From Gracilimonas halophila (GTDB lineage: Bacteria; Bacteroidota; Rhodothermia; Balneolales; Balneolaceae): a stretch of 64,000 nucleotides of DNA. The notes under the pieces were generated by a model that was not told where the DNA came from, ran no database searches, and saw only the letters and a list, made by a program, of their open reading frames with translations. Position 1 is the first letter of the stretch; each line of letters opens with the position of its first letter. Positions 7,787 to 17,096 of this stretch are shown here, piece by piece. The DNA is taken from assembly GCF_042684365.1 (NCBI RefSeq), contig NZ_JBHULI010000005.1:124001-188000 (forward strand), given 5' to 3'. The translations under genes were made by a program, and so were the position numbers.

Positions 7787-10256
7787 ATTCAAGGGTTATG
7801 TAGAAAGTGCGGGGCGGAGATGGTATGATGCCCGGACCTGGGTATCCTGTAGCGCGTCTGGTGAAATACCATGAATCAAGTACATTATTTACCCCCGTCT
7901 CTACCGAGAGATTTTTCCAGGAATAGGAAGCAGAAAGATCCATTACACTATAAGCAGGAATTTCACCCCAGATTCCACTTTGATTGTCTGCAGGGTTTTG
8001 TTCGGCATTTGAGGCATCAGTGAATTGACTGGATACAAAAGTATACTGTACGCTTCCCATTAGATTTTTAAATCCAAAATTGACCCCGGTTTTTAGATTC
8101 AAAAGGGGTACAAACTCCACACTGTTTTCTTTAACACCCGGAATATCAGAGTTTAGATATTTGGATTGCGTAATGGCAGTATTTGTAAATACACTGAATT
8201 TAAGATCCGGGGAATCATTCCCAAACATAGGCAATAGGTTGAGTTCGATCAGGCTTTCAATGCCATACATAAAGGCTTGGCCAATATTACCCCGGAAACG
8301 GACAACCCTGCCTGTTTCTTCTAAATCACCATCTGCATTGACACGGGTTTCAGCTCTTAACACTTCCCCAAGGCGATTGTCATAGATAAGCCCAAAACCA
8401 CCAATATCATAGGAAACAGATTCTCCAATACGTCCTCGAGCACCAAAGTCAGTGGTAAAACCACTTTCGTCAGTAATGTCCGGATCAACTTGAAAAGTGG
8501 GGTTTACGATACGGATATCATTGAAGGTGACGGAACGATAATTTTGTGAGAAGTTTACATATAATTCAGTTCTGGAATTGGGAAGATAGCTGACTCCCAC
8601 ACCTAACAATATAAATTTGCGTTCGAATTCTCGGTTGTCTTCAAAAGTCTCATTCTGGATTGGATTTCCCGCAAGATCAAAATTTATGCGCTTGAACGTA
8701 CCTTCACTTCGGGTGTTGATATATTCAAATCGAAAGCCGGGGGTAATGGAGAAGTTTTCCTTCAAGTAAAAAATATTCTCCCCAAATACAGCCAAATTCC
8801 GATTCGGAAAAGTAAAATCAGATTGATTTGGGTAATCAGGAAATTGGTCGTTAGCTAAAATAAAATCAGCTTCTTTACTTGCTGATCCGGGACCTTGAAT
8901 CGATTCATTCTTAGATCTATAATACTTGGAACCAATCAGAAAGACGGAATTCATACCACCTATTTCATAGCGGTTTAAAAAACGTATTTCGGTTCCCCAA
9001 TTATTGAAATCACCGAGAATAAGATCTCGAGGCGCATTCTGGTCGTCTTCTTGTGACACCCGGTTGGTTCGGAATCCTACTGATTTTCTAGAGGCATCCA
9101 AGCCGTAAGCTAATATGCTTAACTTTGTTCTGTATGAAAACCGATGTTCAAGCTTTAGTGATGCTAATTTCCAATCCACTTCAAACCAATTCCGGGTGCG
9201 GTTACTTACTTCAGGGTTTTGATAGAATTGGGCGTCAGTTAAACCGCCGGGCTGTTGAGCTAAGTAGTATAAATAGGTAAAATCGGTGCTCAGTGTAGTT
9301 CTATCCCCAAGTTCATAATCGGTATAGAAATAGAAATTTTGGGATTCAAATCCGGAATTTGGACGAAACCCATCTCCGGTTTTGTAATTAAAATATCCGT
9401 AATACCCCAATTTCTTGGTAGTTCCACTCAGGCTGTTAAAGGAAGTGAAAAGTGCATTGGACCCTATTGATTGCCGGGTAGTGAATTCGAGATTTCGATC
9501 TCTGACCGGTTTATTCATCTTGAAATTAACGAGGCCGCCAAACTGGGTGCCATACTGCAAGGAAGCGGCTCCGCGTATCACCTGAATTTCATCAATTCCT
9601 TCTGCAGGTGGGGTGTAATAACTTTCAGGGTAGCCGAGAACATCTGCGCTAATGTCGTACCCGTTTTGGCGAGTGTTGAAGTTCGAGGAACGGTTAGGGT
9701 CGAGTCCGCGGCCGCCAATATTGAGCTGCAAGCCTGCATCATTAGACTCAAAAATATTCAATCCTGAAATCTGGCTGTAGATCTGACGAGCATTATTAGA
9801 TGAGGTGTTTACCACCATTTGATCCAGATTTATAACTTCGTTTTTCTTTCCGGCATAGATAGCAGTACCCTCCACTTCCCGAAGACGTTCCATGGCAAAT
9901 ACTCTTTCACGTTGTTCTGTGATAGCTACCTCAGACATCTCCCCGGATAATTTATTCAGCTCAATGTAGATGTCAGTATTTTTGGTATCCAGCACGATCG
10001 GCCGCTGTTCTACTTCATATCCTAACTTGTAGAAATACAAAAAATAGGTGCCGTAAGTAAGATCATTGATCTCAAAATAACCTTCTTCATCTGTTTGGTA
10101 GGATCTGCCTGCGTTATTGTCGTAGATATCTACCTTCTCAATGGGTTCTTTGGTTTCCGCATCTATCACATAGCCGGAGATCTGATGCTGTGCCAACACA
10201 GGCAGCGAGCACCATATAAAAATAAATAAACAACTAAAGACCTTTAATTTCATCAT
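7770..10256 (-). CDS. TonB-dependent outer-membrane receptor (FecA-like)
   Basis: An 828-residue receptor. It has a signal peptide ending near LPVLAQ (residue 22), a carboxypeptidase-D regulatory-like domain (about 24-110), and a plug domain with IEVIRG-type sequence EIQVIRGAASLQYGTQFGG (about 210-230). A long beta-barrel ends in FYITLEFKIGN. It should transport a ferric or other metal chelate across the outer membrane with TonB energy; the ligand is not evident. Its start overlaps the HTTM gene by 23 nt, and it is the last gene of the leftward DUF4856-imelysin-HTTM-receptor operon, whose promoter carries two palindromes. The second ATG (10253) is an equally possible start. The 3' end overlaps the RAYT gene by 17 nt. 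Confidence 0.92.
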   Translation of the reverse strand: MMKLKVFSCLFIFIWCSLPVLAQHQISGYVIDAETKEPIEKVDIYDNNAGRSYQTDEEGYFEINDLTYGTYFLYFYKLGYEVEQRPIVLDTKNTDIYIELNKLSGEMSEVAITEQRERVFAMERLREVEGTAIYAGKKNEVINLDQMVVNTSSNNARQIYSQISGLNIFESNDAGLQLNIGGRGLDPNRSSNFNTRQNGYDISADVLGYPESYYTPPAEGIDEIQVIRGAASLQYGTQFGGLVNFKMNKPVRDRNLEFTTRQSIGSNALFTSFNSLSGTTKKLGYYGYFNYKTGDGFRPNSGFESQNFYFYTDYELGDRTTLSTDFTYLYYLAQQPGGLTDAQFYQNPEVSNRTRNWFEVDWKLASLKLEHRFSYRTKLSILAYGLDASRKSVGFRTNRVSQEDDQNAPRDLILGDFNNWGTEIRFLNRYEIGGMNSVFLIGSKYYRSKNESIQGPGSASKEADFILANDQFPDYPNQSDFTFPNRNLAVFGENIFYLKENFSITPGFRFEYINTRSEGTFKRINFDLAGNPIQNETFEDNREFERKFILLGVGVSYLPNSRTELYVNFSQNYRSVTFNDIRIVNPTFQVDPDITDESGFTTDFGARGRIGESVSYDIGGFGLIYDNRLGEVLRAETRVNADGDLEETGRVVRFRGNIGQAFMYGIESLIELNLLPMFGNDSPDLKFSVFTNTAITQSKYLNSDIPGVKENSVEFVPLLNLKTGVNFGFKNLMGSVQYTFVSSQFTDASNAEQNPADNQSGIWGEIPAYSVMDLSASYSWKNLSVETGVNNVLDSWYFTRRATGYPGPGIIPSPPRTFYITLEFKIGN

Positions 10257-11604
10257 TGAAAGGTAGTAACCAGTTTCGGTGTTTTAGTGAGGGTTTGATT
10301 TCGGTAAGGTCGACCTCGGGATCTACAAAAGGTTGACTTATTCGGCCATTAAGAGCTACATAGCTTTCTACATAGATCTCGGGGTCTTCGATTCCTTCTT
10401 CTTGATAGTGATCTTCCAGAAAATGAGCATATTCAAGAATGAAATCGGGCTGAGCAGACATCTGCTTTTCCTGAAACCGGGTTAAAAACTCGGTATTATC
10501 AACGTAGAACCGTTGTCCGTTTTCAGGATCTACTACTTTGAAGTTGGCATATCCGGCTTTTTCCATAAGCATTACTCGCCAGGAGAAGCGATAACCTTCT
10601 TCCGTCCAGAACAATTCACCCGGATAGAGAAGGTATCGAAAGGGTATGAGGAGCTGCAGAACGAAGAATATCGTAACGATGCCAATGGATGTTTTTCTGG
10701 CCCAGGCTTTTGAGAATTGGTACCTCTTCCCATTATCAAAAATAGATTTTGTAATCTTAAGCCACTCAGAAATTTTAGTGAGAATTTTGTTGTGTAATCC
10801 TGCATCAAAAAAGATAAGGGCACTTGCGATCATGATGTATGGAAACATCCCGATGGGAAATAAGACGCGGGTGAGTACATGAAAAATAACCACCATCCCG
10901 AAAGCAAGAATTCGGGTTCTTTTGTAAAGCAGAAGAAAAGGAATGGTCAGATCATAAATAGCACCGCCCCATACAAATGCGTAATGTGTCCATGTTTGCT
11001 GCAACAGGTCTCCTAAAAGCGGTATGGAATATTTGGCCGGTAACCAGATCTGAAGCGGCATAGCTTCTAATAGCCAATCAGAATTTAGTTTAGCAAGTCC
11101 CGCATAAAAATAAACAATTCCTAAAAGCAGTTTGATGGAATCGATGGTCCAGCTGGGGACTTCCTGTGACCGTAGATTTTCATCTTTCCAGGAATCAAAG
11201 GAATAATAGGCATGAGCGGGAAGAAAGATCATCAGGAAGCTTAGGATGCTGATGAAGTAGTAGTGATTCAGGTAGGTGGTTTTATCCATCAGTTCGATGT
11301 AGGTAAAACTGAGGAAAAAGGTGATAATGGATATGCGGTACTTAAATCCAATTGTGATAAACATGGAAGAAAGCCCGCATATGATAAAGATAAGATATGT
11401 CCATTCGCCCAGAGGCTGGACCCACTCAAATCCTAAATAAGAAAAGTGGAAGTCAGGCTCAATATAAAGCTTAGATATCCAGCCATTGGCAGCAAAACGA
11501 ATAATGCTCCACAGCATCAGGATTCCGAACAAAGCTCGGAAAACAGCTAATGGAGCAGCATTTCTGGTACCGGAAAGATATGTCCGAATGGAAGAGGTTT
11601 TCAC
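10234..11604 (-). CDS. HTTM-domain membrane protein (vitamin-K gamma-carboxylase-like)
   Basis: A protein of 456 residues with several membrane helices between about 20 and 325, followed by a ~130-residue soluble tail. The N-terminal AVFRALFGILMLWSIIRF, the YIELMDKTTYLNHYYFISILSFL segment and the YFYAGLAKLNSDWL segment match HTTM (horizontally transferred transmembrane) proteins, relatives of vitamin-K-dependent gamma-glutamyl carboxylase. The bacterial members' substrate is unknown. It lies 3 nt after the imelysin gene and overlaps the TonB receptor start by 23 nt, so translation is probably coupled. Its position in the operon suggests work on a secreted or outer-membrane partner in metal uptake, which is an inference. 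Confidence 0.85.
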   Translation of the reverse strand: MKTSSIRTYLSGTRNAAPLAVFRALFGILMLWSIIRFAANGWISKLYIEPDFHFSYLGFEWVQPLGEWTYLIFIICGLSSMFITIGFKYRISIITFFLSFTYIELMDKTTYLNHYYFISILSFLMIFLPAHAYYSFDSWKDENLRSQEVPSWTIDSIKLLLGIVYFYAGLAKLNSDWLLEAMPLQIWLPAKYSIPLLGDLLQQTWTHYAFVWGGAIYDLTIPFLLLYKRTRILAFGMVVIFHVLTRVLFPIGMFPYIMIASALIFFDAGLHNKILTKISEWLKITKSIFDNGKRYQFSKAWARKTSIGIVTIFFVLQLLIPFRYLLYPGELFWTEEGYRFSWRVMLMEKAGYANFKVVDPENGQRFYVDNTEFLTRFQEKQMSAQPDFILEYAHFLEDHYQEEGIEDPEIYVESYVALNGRISQPFVDPEVDLTEIKPSLKHRNWLLPFNDEIKGL

Positions 11605-11607
11605 TCG

Positions 11608-12717
11608 TTAATCACCGTCGGCATCAACATAATCTACATTTATGTTAAGTGCCTGAAGCATGTCCACTTTCATGTTCACAACATTCTTCTGAAGTTCATC
11701 ATAAGTGGAAAGCATTTGGGGATTGTCGTTTTCAATCTGGGCGGCGAAGTCATTATCTAAACTTTCTGCTTCATTTCTGGCCATTTCAAATTGATTATTG
11801 ATCATGGAAGTCAAGTCAGCTCCATCTTTCATAGTATTCAGGTAGTTCAGATAATCATCCAGGCTTTGACCATCCAATTCAGTATCAAAATGAGTTCCGT
11901 TAAAGAAATTGATACTTGCCGTGAGAGCTTCATTGAACAAGGTCTTAGAAAAACCTTGACTGTAATAAGCTTCCACATGACCGCTCAGGGGGGAGCCTGA
12001 AAATACACCGGCCGGAATACCAATTTTACCTGCCCGCAGATGCTTCTCGTAATAATAGATGTAATCATTCACCATCATATCGATGGATGAATTAGCACCG
12101 TTTCCGGAATTACTGACAAATTCATCCCGATACCCGGAAGTCCAATTATTCAGAACTTGATTAGTGAGGCCATCAATCCGCTCAGTCAAGTCAGTGAGAT
12201 AGACCCGGTAATTTTCTGCATCACTATTGATGGTATAATATGAAAGAATTTCAGCATCGTCTTCTCCCAAACCGTACACTAAGTAATCCAAAGCAGGAAA
12301 GCCTTGGCTATTATTCAAGGAAGGCAGTTCAAGGTTGTAACTTCCTTCAGAAATATTTTGCTTGATCTTGGTGGTATCAGTTGGATAAATATTTAGGTTA
12401 TCCCGAAACCTAAGCTGCATGGCTTCACCCATTTCAAACATAGAAACATGCTGGAATGCGAGGTAAGCATTTTCCCATGATATCCGAAGCTCACTCAGGT
12501 TTTGTTGAGTTGGTTCTGCAGAAAAGGTCTGTGCTGAAGAATGAAGCTGGGCGGTGGTTTCTGAAAAGTGGGTGAATGCCGGAATAATAATATTATCAGC
12601 CCAGTTTTCCAGTATAGCTTCGCGATCAAAATCATCCGGATTGGGCCCTGAAGGTCCGTTATCAGTACAGCCCCATACGATGAAAACAGTTAAAATTAAG
12701 GCGAAAAATTTCTTCAT
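11608..12717 (-). CDS. Imelysin-family (M75-like) lipoprotein
   Basis: A 369-residue lipoprotein; the signal MKKFFALILTVFIVWGC gives lipid-attachment Cys17. The mature part is almost all helical and matches the imelysin/EfeO-like fold, with the region QGFPALDYLVYGLGED aligned to the family's GxHxxE segment. Here the motif reads GFPALD, so the conserved His is Pro and the Glu is Asp; a peptidase activity is unlikely and the metal-binding role may differ. Members are often iron-regulated and periplasm- or surface-exposed. It follows the DUF4856 gene after a terminator-like hairpin, and precedes the HTTM gene by 3 nt. Confidence 0.87.
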   Translation of the reverse strand: MKKFFALILTVFIVWGCTDNGPSGPNPDDFDREAILENWADNIIIPAFTHFSETTAQLHSSAQTFSAEPTQQNLSELRISWENAYLAFQHVSMFEMGEAMQLRFRDNLNIYPTDTTKIKQNISEGSYNLELPSLNNSQGFPALDYLVYGLGEDDAEILSYYTINSDAENYRVYLTDLTERIDGLTNQVLNNWTSGYRDEFVSNSGNGANSSIDMMVNDYIYYYEKHLRAGKIGIPAGVFSGSPLSGHVEAYYSQGFSKTLFNEALTASINFFNGTHFDTELDGQSLDDYLNYLNTMKDGADLTSMINNQFEMARNEAESLDNDFAAQIENDNPQMLSTYDELQKNVVNMKVDMLQALNINVDYVDADGD

Positions 12718-12736
12718 GATGAATAAAGTTTAAAGC

Positions 12737-12771
12737 AAAAAAAGCCGGCAACAGAACCTGCTGCCAGCTTT
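12737..12771 (-). terminator. Intercistronic terminator/attenuator in the imelysin operon
   Basis: A 14-bp stem with two G-U pairs (12741-12754 with 12758-12771), AAC loop. Read leftward it is followed by seven T residues. It lies between the DUF4856 stop and the imelysin start, so it probably lowers, rather than abolishes, transcription of the downstream genes. Confidence 0.75.
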
Positions 12772-12787
12772 AATATGAGAATGTGAT

Positions 12788-13999
12788 TTAGTTAGCAGCT
12801 TGTTCTACGGTGAAGTCAAATTGAGCTGCAATCGTTTCAGACATTTCGTCCAAAGCGTTGGTTCCAATATCCCAAAGTCCGTCTCCGGAAGTAAGTTGAG
12901 CCAGCATCCCATCAATTTCCTGAGAGGTTAAGTAGGGGCTGTCTGAGTTTGGTACACGACTGAATTTCAGGCTGTACATGAAACCATAAGCCTCGGAAAG
13001 ATCGTGAAAAGCAGCTCCGTAATCAGGAGAGGATTGTTCAAGTGCATTTTTTCCATATTGCAGATAGTATATAGCACGTACGGCAATTACAGTGGAAATA
13101 TTCTCTCTGATGATCTGAGCTTGTTCGTCACGAATATCATAGGCACCGGCTTCAATAGCAGCTCTTCCTAAAATGAAAGCTTCAAAAGTTTCCTGAGCAA
13201 TCCCGGCAAAGTCTTCATCGCTATCAACACGGCCCAGGTACGTATTAAGAAATCCGTTTCCTTCACCGAACGTTGGATTGGAAGGATTATCAGCATTACC
13301 GAATAAGTATCCGTAAGCTTCGTCCCATTTGTGTTCCATATTGGTATAGTTAGAGCCTTCTGAGAGCGTGCCGTCATTGTTGTCTTCACGATTAGTACCG
13401 GCATCCAGGACGGAAGTACTCAGGTAGTTATTCAGCATTTGGTCGGCCATCAGGGCTCCGATGAGGCTCTTTCCTACCAGTTGATTGTACTCAAATCCTT
13501 TCCCATTTACGTAACGGGTAGATTGACCATCCGCAATTTGTCCGGGCTGACCTGGAGCTGCAACCGAATTTTCATTAGGAAATACTTCTTCAACCTGTGC
13601 TGTTAGCCATAGTTCAAATTGGTTTTTAATCTCCGCACTTAGCTGAGAGTTGGAAGAAAAATAATCAGCAGAAGCAGCTACTTTACCTTTGATGTTTTTG
13701 GTAGCATCATTTAAGTCAGGATTTTGGAATGGATCTGCATCGCCACCGTTGGCAGTCTCATTACGATACATTTCCAATAATAATTCTTCGGTAGTGTTAT
13801 CAAAATCCATCATGGCAGAAGTTAACTCTGCAGCCATTTGGATACGGGTAGTTTGCCCGGTGAACGAAACGGAAGATGCTCCATTTCGAGTGAAATCATA
13901 GGTTGCAGGAGGGTCGATCTCAGTAGTGTCATTGTTATTATCGCAGGAAATCAATGCGATTGTCAGGAGCGGTAATAGTAGTACTTTTGAAAGCTTCAT
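12788..13999 (-). CDS. DUF4856-family lipoprotein
   Basis: A 403-residue protein. The signal MKLSKVLLLPLLTIALISC places the lipidated Cys at 19, followed by an Asn/Asp-rich linker. The mature sequence begins YDFTRNGASSVSFTGQTTRIQMAAEL and contains the LVGKSLIGALMADQMLNNYL and HKWDEAYGYLFG segments typical of DUF4856 proteins, mostly helical. These proteins are found next to imelysin genes in Bacteroidota, as here. It is the first gene of the leftward operon and is followed by a strong hairpin, so it may be expressed above the rest. Biochemical role unknown; I infer a surface protein in metal uptake. Confidence 0.85.
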   Translation of the reverse strand: MKLSKVLLLPLLTIALISCDNNNDTTEIDPPATYDFTRNGASSVSFTGQTTRIQMAAELTSAMMDFDNTTEELLLEMYRNETANGGDADPFQNPDLNDATKNIKGKVAASADYFSSNSQLSAEIKNQFELWLTAQVEEVFPNENSVAAPGQPGQIADGQSTRYVNGKGFEYNQLVGKSLIGALMADQMLNNYLSTSVLDAGTNREDNNDGTLSEGSNYTNMEHKWDEAYGYLFGNADNPSNPTFGEGNGFLNTYLGRVDSDEDFAGIAQETFEAFILGRAAIEAGAYDIRDEQAQIIRENISTVIAVRAIYYLQYGKNALEQSSPDYGAAFHDLSEAYGFMYSLKFSRVPNSDSPYLTSQEIDGMLAQLTSGDGLWDIGTNALDEMSETIAAQFDFTVEQAAN

Positions 14000-14036
14000 T
14001 ATGATTTAAGAGAATAGATTTAAATTTTAATTTTAT

Positions 14037-14051
14037 TTAGAACGATTCTAA
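14037..14051. promoter_or_regulatory. Palindrome 1, possible metalloregulator operator
   Basis: TTAGAA-CGA-TTCTAA perfect inverted repeat, 38 bp upstream of the DUF4856 start. It shares the TAGAW-N3-WTCTA pattern with the site at 14087-14099. It resembles DtxR/MntR-type boxes in form only. Confidence 0.5.
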
Positions 14052-14086
14052 GTTAAGGAGCTTTTCAAACGGAATCAAAGCTTATA

Positions 14087-14099
14087 TAGATTTAATCTA
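14087..14099. promoter_or_regulatory. Palindrome 2, possible metalloregulator operator
   Basis: TAGATT-T-AATCTA perfect inverted repeat, 36 bp from palindrome 1, with the same TAGAW-N3-WTCTA outline. Together the pair suggests cooperative repression of the imelysin/TonB operon. Confidence 0.45.
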
Positions 14100-14159
14100 A
14101 ATTAATTTTAAGTGAGGATCTTATTTAGATGAGAAGGGTATAAATAAAATATAATCAGT

Positions 14160-15659
14160 CTATTGCTGGTGACGGGGAGAAACCAGTTCCATTACCTGAC
14201 TCAATATATTCTTACTGATACTGAATACTTTTTCCTGATGATTCATAGCGAGAAAACGCAGAACCACCCGGAGTTCTGCAAGTAATTTTGGAGGGTCACT
14301 GATCAAAGAATCTTCCCGGACTACTTCTTCCCAATTTATGGAGTGTTGAAATTTCACACCCGCTCGTGCCATCGTTTTTAGATACACATTGGCCATTAAT
14401 CCATATCCTATGGTTGTAGGGTGGAGGCCGTCCAGGCTAAAGATACCGCCTTTGTAGAGTTTACCATGATCATTGAGGCGAATGAAATCGGTAGAGAGGT
14501 TTACCTCACCATTTTCATCAACAAGATGTGCTGTGCTGTTTTGTGCTTTCAAGGCATCAGCCAATCCTTTAGGGAAGTCACGAACCAATTCGCCACCTAA
14601 TCGGCGACGCGCCATACCTGCAACATTCTTTGCCATAGGCACTACGTGCCAGCCGTATTCATCGGCTACTTTTTTAATTATGGCATTGTAAGCATCCATG
14701 GTAAGGTCTAATTGTATGGCTTCATCTTTGGTAAGGTGAGGATGTTTATCAGGATGAAAGTCTTCATCCCAGATCCAGAACCTTGTATAATAATCGAAAT
14801 AACCAAGTCGCTTACTGGAAAGGTCGGAATTGACACCACGAATGACGGGTGGAATGGTTACATATGGAAGAGTTGGCACGAAAACTCTTTGGGCTCCAAG
14901 GGCCTTCACTTTTTTGGCCATTTTGCGGTACTGATCTTCAAAATGTTCCGGCCTGTATATGGTATGTGTTCGCCGGCCTGGAAATACCTCAAGGTCATCT
15001 TTTTCAGTCCAGATCATTTTCAGGTCGGTCACTGCCGCAATCATATTATTGTGACCAAGACAAACGATAAGGTTTTCGATTCCTCCATCATCAGCTAAAA
15101 CTGTGGCATTGTCAAATTGGGTTCGGGTCTGAAATTGTTCTTTCAGGGATGGATTGAGTACGAGTCGGGCTGTAGTGAATTTTGCATGTTCCGGAAGCAT
15201 ATTGAATACTGTAAACTGCTCCCTGTTGTTAATAATATAGTGGCGGCTGTTCTCCTCATTTACTATCCATGAGTCACTGATATTAAACCCCCATATCGAC
15301 TGGTTGTGATAGGGGCGACTTCGATCTACAGAAAGATCTTTAAAACCCCCTTCCCAATATTTTTTTATGCGTTTAAGTGTTTTCACCATGTGTTTTGCAG
15401 CCGGAAGGACTTCACTCCATTCAATTTCATCCCCAAATTCTTCGGAAAGTCCACGCACTAATACTTCAATATTAAGCGGAATCCCTGCCTGAGCAGTAAA
15501 CCGGGGCTGATCAAAATCGGGCTTGGGATCAAAGCACCTGTGAAGCATGGCTGGAAAATTCATATCTGTACGATACACTCCTCCATTGTTGAAGCCTTGG
15601 GAAAGGCTATCTCCGATCACCACAAGTTTATGTTTTGCCTCTTTTTTATTCCAGAACAT
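14160..15659 (-). CDS. SGNH/GDSL-type hydrolase
   Basis: A 499-residue protein. The N-terminal VVIGDSLSQGF is GDSL block I with the nucleophilic Ser, the LGHNNM segment corresponds to the Asn-bearing block, and LDGLHPT near residue 420 supplies the Asp-x-x-His pair. This points to an esterase/lipase-type serine hydrolase. No signal peptide is seen, so it is probably cytoplasmic. It is longer than usual for the family, with a ~150-residue N-terminal insertion (positions 45-190) of unknown role. It stands alone and diverges from the AhpD-like gene. Substrate unknown. Confidence 0.8.
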   Translation of the reverse strand: MFWNKKEAKHKLVVIGDSLSQGFNNGGVYRTDMNFPAMLHRCFDPKPDFDQPRFTAQAGIPLNIEVLVRGLSEEFGDEIEWSEVLPAAKHMVKTLKRIKKYWEGGFKDLSVDRSRPYHNQSIWGFNISDSWIVNEENSRHYIINNREQFTVFNMLPEHAKFTTARLVLNPSLKEQFQTRTQFDNATVLADDGGIENLIVCLGHNNMIAAVTDLKMIWTEKDDLEVFPGRRTHTIYRPEHFEDQYRKMAKKVKALGAQRVFVPTLPYVTIPPVIRGVNSDLSSKRLGYFDYYTRFWIWDEDFHPDKHPHLTKDEAIQLDLTMDAYNAIIKKVADEYGWHVVPMAKNVAGMARRRLGGELVRDFPKGLADALKAQNSTAHLVDENGEVNLSTDFIRLNDHGKLYKGGIFSLDGLHPTTIGYGLMANVYLKTMARAGVKFQHSINWEEVVREDSLISDPPKLLAELRVVLRFLAMNHQEKVFSISKNILSQVMELVSPRHQQ

Positions 15660-15856
15660 GATCTACTGCTAATCTCAAAAGCACAAAAAGATAACCAAGC
15701 GCGTGAGGATTCAAAATGGGTTTTTTCAAAATAGAAATAAGTTGTTACCGGATTTTAAGGAAGGATATTGAACCGTCAAATTAATCCGTCACTTCTCAAA
15801 AAACTCCCTATTTTATTTCGTGAGATTTAGTGGCAAACAAGTAAACCAATCCAAAT

Positions 15857-16225
15857 ATGTCAGAAAAAAATAGATTAGAACAATTTAGAGAACAGCGTGA
15901 GATCCAAAATGAGAAGGTAATGGACCTTGATCATCTGGGCATTAAACGTTTTTTTAATATGGATACCAATACTTACCGGGATGGAGCACTTCCAACTCAA
16001 ACGAAAGAGTTGTTAGGACTTGTGGCTTCAGCTGTACTACGCTGCAATGACTGCATCGATTATCATCTTGAACAATGTGCTAAAACTGACTCAACTAAAG
16101 CCGAGATCGTAGATGCATTGAACGTGGCATTGATCGTAGGGGGCAGTATTGTGATCCCTCATTTACGTCACGCTGCGGAAACACTTGATTTCCTGGAAGA
16201 AGAAGGTATCCTGAAAACCAATTAA
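15857..16225 (+). CDS. Carboxymuconolactone decarboxylase-family (AhpD-like) protein
   Basis: A 122-residue helical protein with the AhpD redox motif CNDCIDYH (CxxC followed by His three residues on), preceded by the expected ETKELLGLVASAV helix. Members act as alkylhydroperoxidase-type peroxidatic proteins or gamma-carboxymuconolactone decarboxylases. The CxxC motif favours the peroxidase-type reading. The gene has its own promoter region opposite the SGNH gene, and its stop overlaps the convergent SDR gene by 4 nt. Confidence 0.85.
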   Translation: MSEKNRLEQFREQREIQNEKVMDLDHLGIKRFFNMDTNTYRDGALPTQTKELLGLVASAVLRCNDCIDYHLEQCAKTDSTKAEIVDALNVALIVGGSIVIPHLRHAAETLDFLEEEGILKTN

Positions 16226-17034
16226 TTTGCCAGGAATTCTAGCGGTTCCGGATGAAGAAATTTAATTTTAAGTTTCTTTTTCAGTTTTTCAGAAGAAACT
16301 TTTTTCCCATCTGAACCGCCTTCTTCAAAAGTAGGTTTTTTCAATTCAAGCCGTTCGGCAATTTTTGTATAGATCTCGGATCTGGATGGGTGACTTTCAC
16401 TGCATACATTGAAGATCTCACCCTTGATCTTCTTTTCAATAATTTTAGCCGTGACCTGAATCACATCGTCGCTATGAACTAAATTGACCGGAGAGTCACC
16501 ATCGGCAATATTTTTTCTTCCCGCCATATACCTGGCCGGATGTCGGTCTTCTCCATATAAACCACTAAGCCTTAGAATGGTAGCTTCGGGAGAGTATTTA
16601 ACTAAAGCACCTTCCGCAGCAGTAATTACATTATCACTATTTTCATCAGGTTTTGCATCTGATTCTGTGACCTCATTCTTTGTATCTTCATAAACAGATG
16701 TGGAACTATACATGATGGTCTGTACGTTTCGTTGAGCAAGAACCTGAGAAAGCTGCCCGATTATTTTCGGATACTCATTTCTGTCTTCGCCCCGACCGGG
16801 TGAAATTGCAATGACCACAGTGCTGACATCAGGTAAACGAATATCAGAAAGGGATGCAGAAGGTAACTCAAGCTTTACAGGCTTGATCTCAAGAGCATTT
16901 AGCTCAGAGAAATTTGAAGAAGAGCGAGTGGTACCATACACCGTTAACTTCTTCGAGATCAGATAAGAACCTAATTTTCTACCCAGCCAACCGCATCCAA
17001 TGATCAATACAGGGTCATTTTTCTTGGAATTCAT
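16222..17034 (-). CDS. NAD(P)-dependent epimerase/SDR-family protein
   Basis: A 270-residue Rossmann protein with the nucleotide-binding motif GCGWLGRKLG near residue 13, followed by strands and helices of an extended or atypical SDR (YeeZ-like). Family members often use a Tyr-x-x-x-Lys pair, which is not clear here, so it may be a binding or reductase protein with altered chemistry. The start ATG at 17034 is 62 nt from the divergent hemH start. It converges with the AhpD-like gene (4-nt overlap). Substrate unknown. Confidence 0.75.
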   Translation of the reverse strand: MNSKKNDPVLIIGCGWLGRKLGSYLISKKLTVYGTTRSSSNFSELNALEIKPVKLELPSASLSDIRLPDVSTVVIAISPGRGEDRNEYPKIIGQLSQVLAQRNVQTIMYSSTSVYEDTKNEVTESDAKPDENSDNVITAAEGALVKYSPEATILRLSGLYGEDRHPARYMAGRKNIADGDSPVNLVHSDDVIQVTAKIIEKKIKGEIFNVCSESHPSRSEIYTKIAERLELKKPTFEEGGSDGKKVSSEKLKKKLKIKFLHPEPLEFLAN

Positions 17035-17096
17035 ATTTTCTTCATATTAAATAAACTTATTGCTTGACTATAGCAGAACATATATTAAAAAAAGGC

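Noticed and set aside
17064..17096. Upstream TTG start for hemH
   Set aside because: The ATG at 17097 gives the family N-terminus; the extra 11 residues have no counterpart in ferrochelatases.
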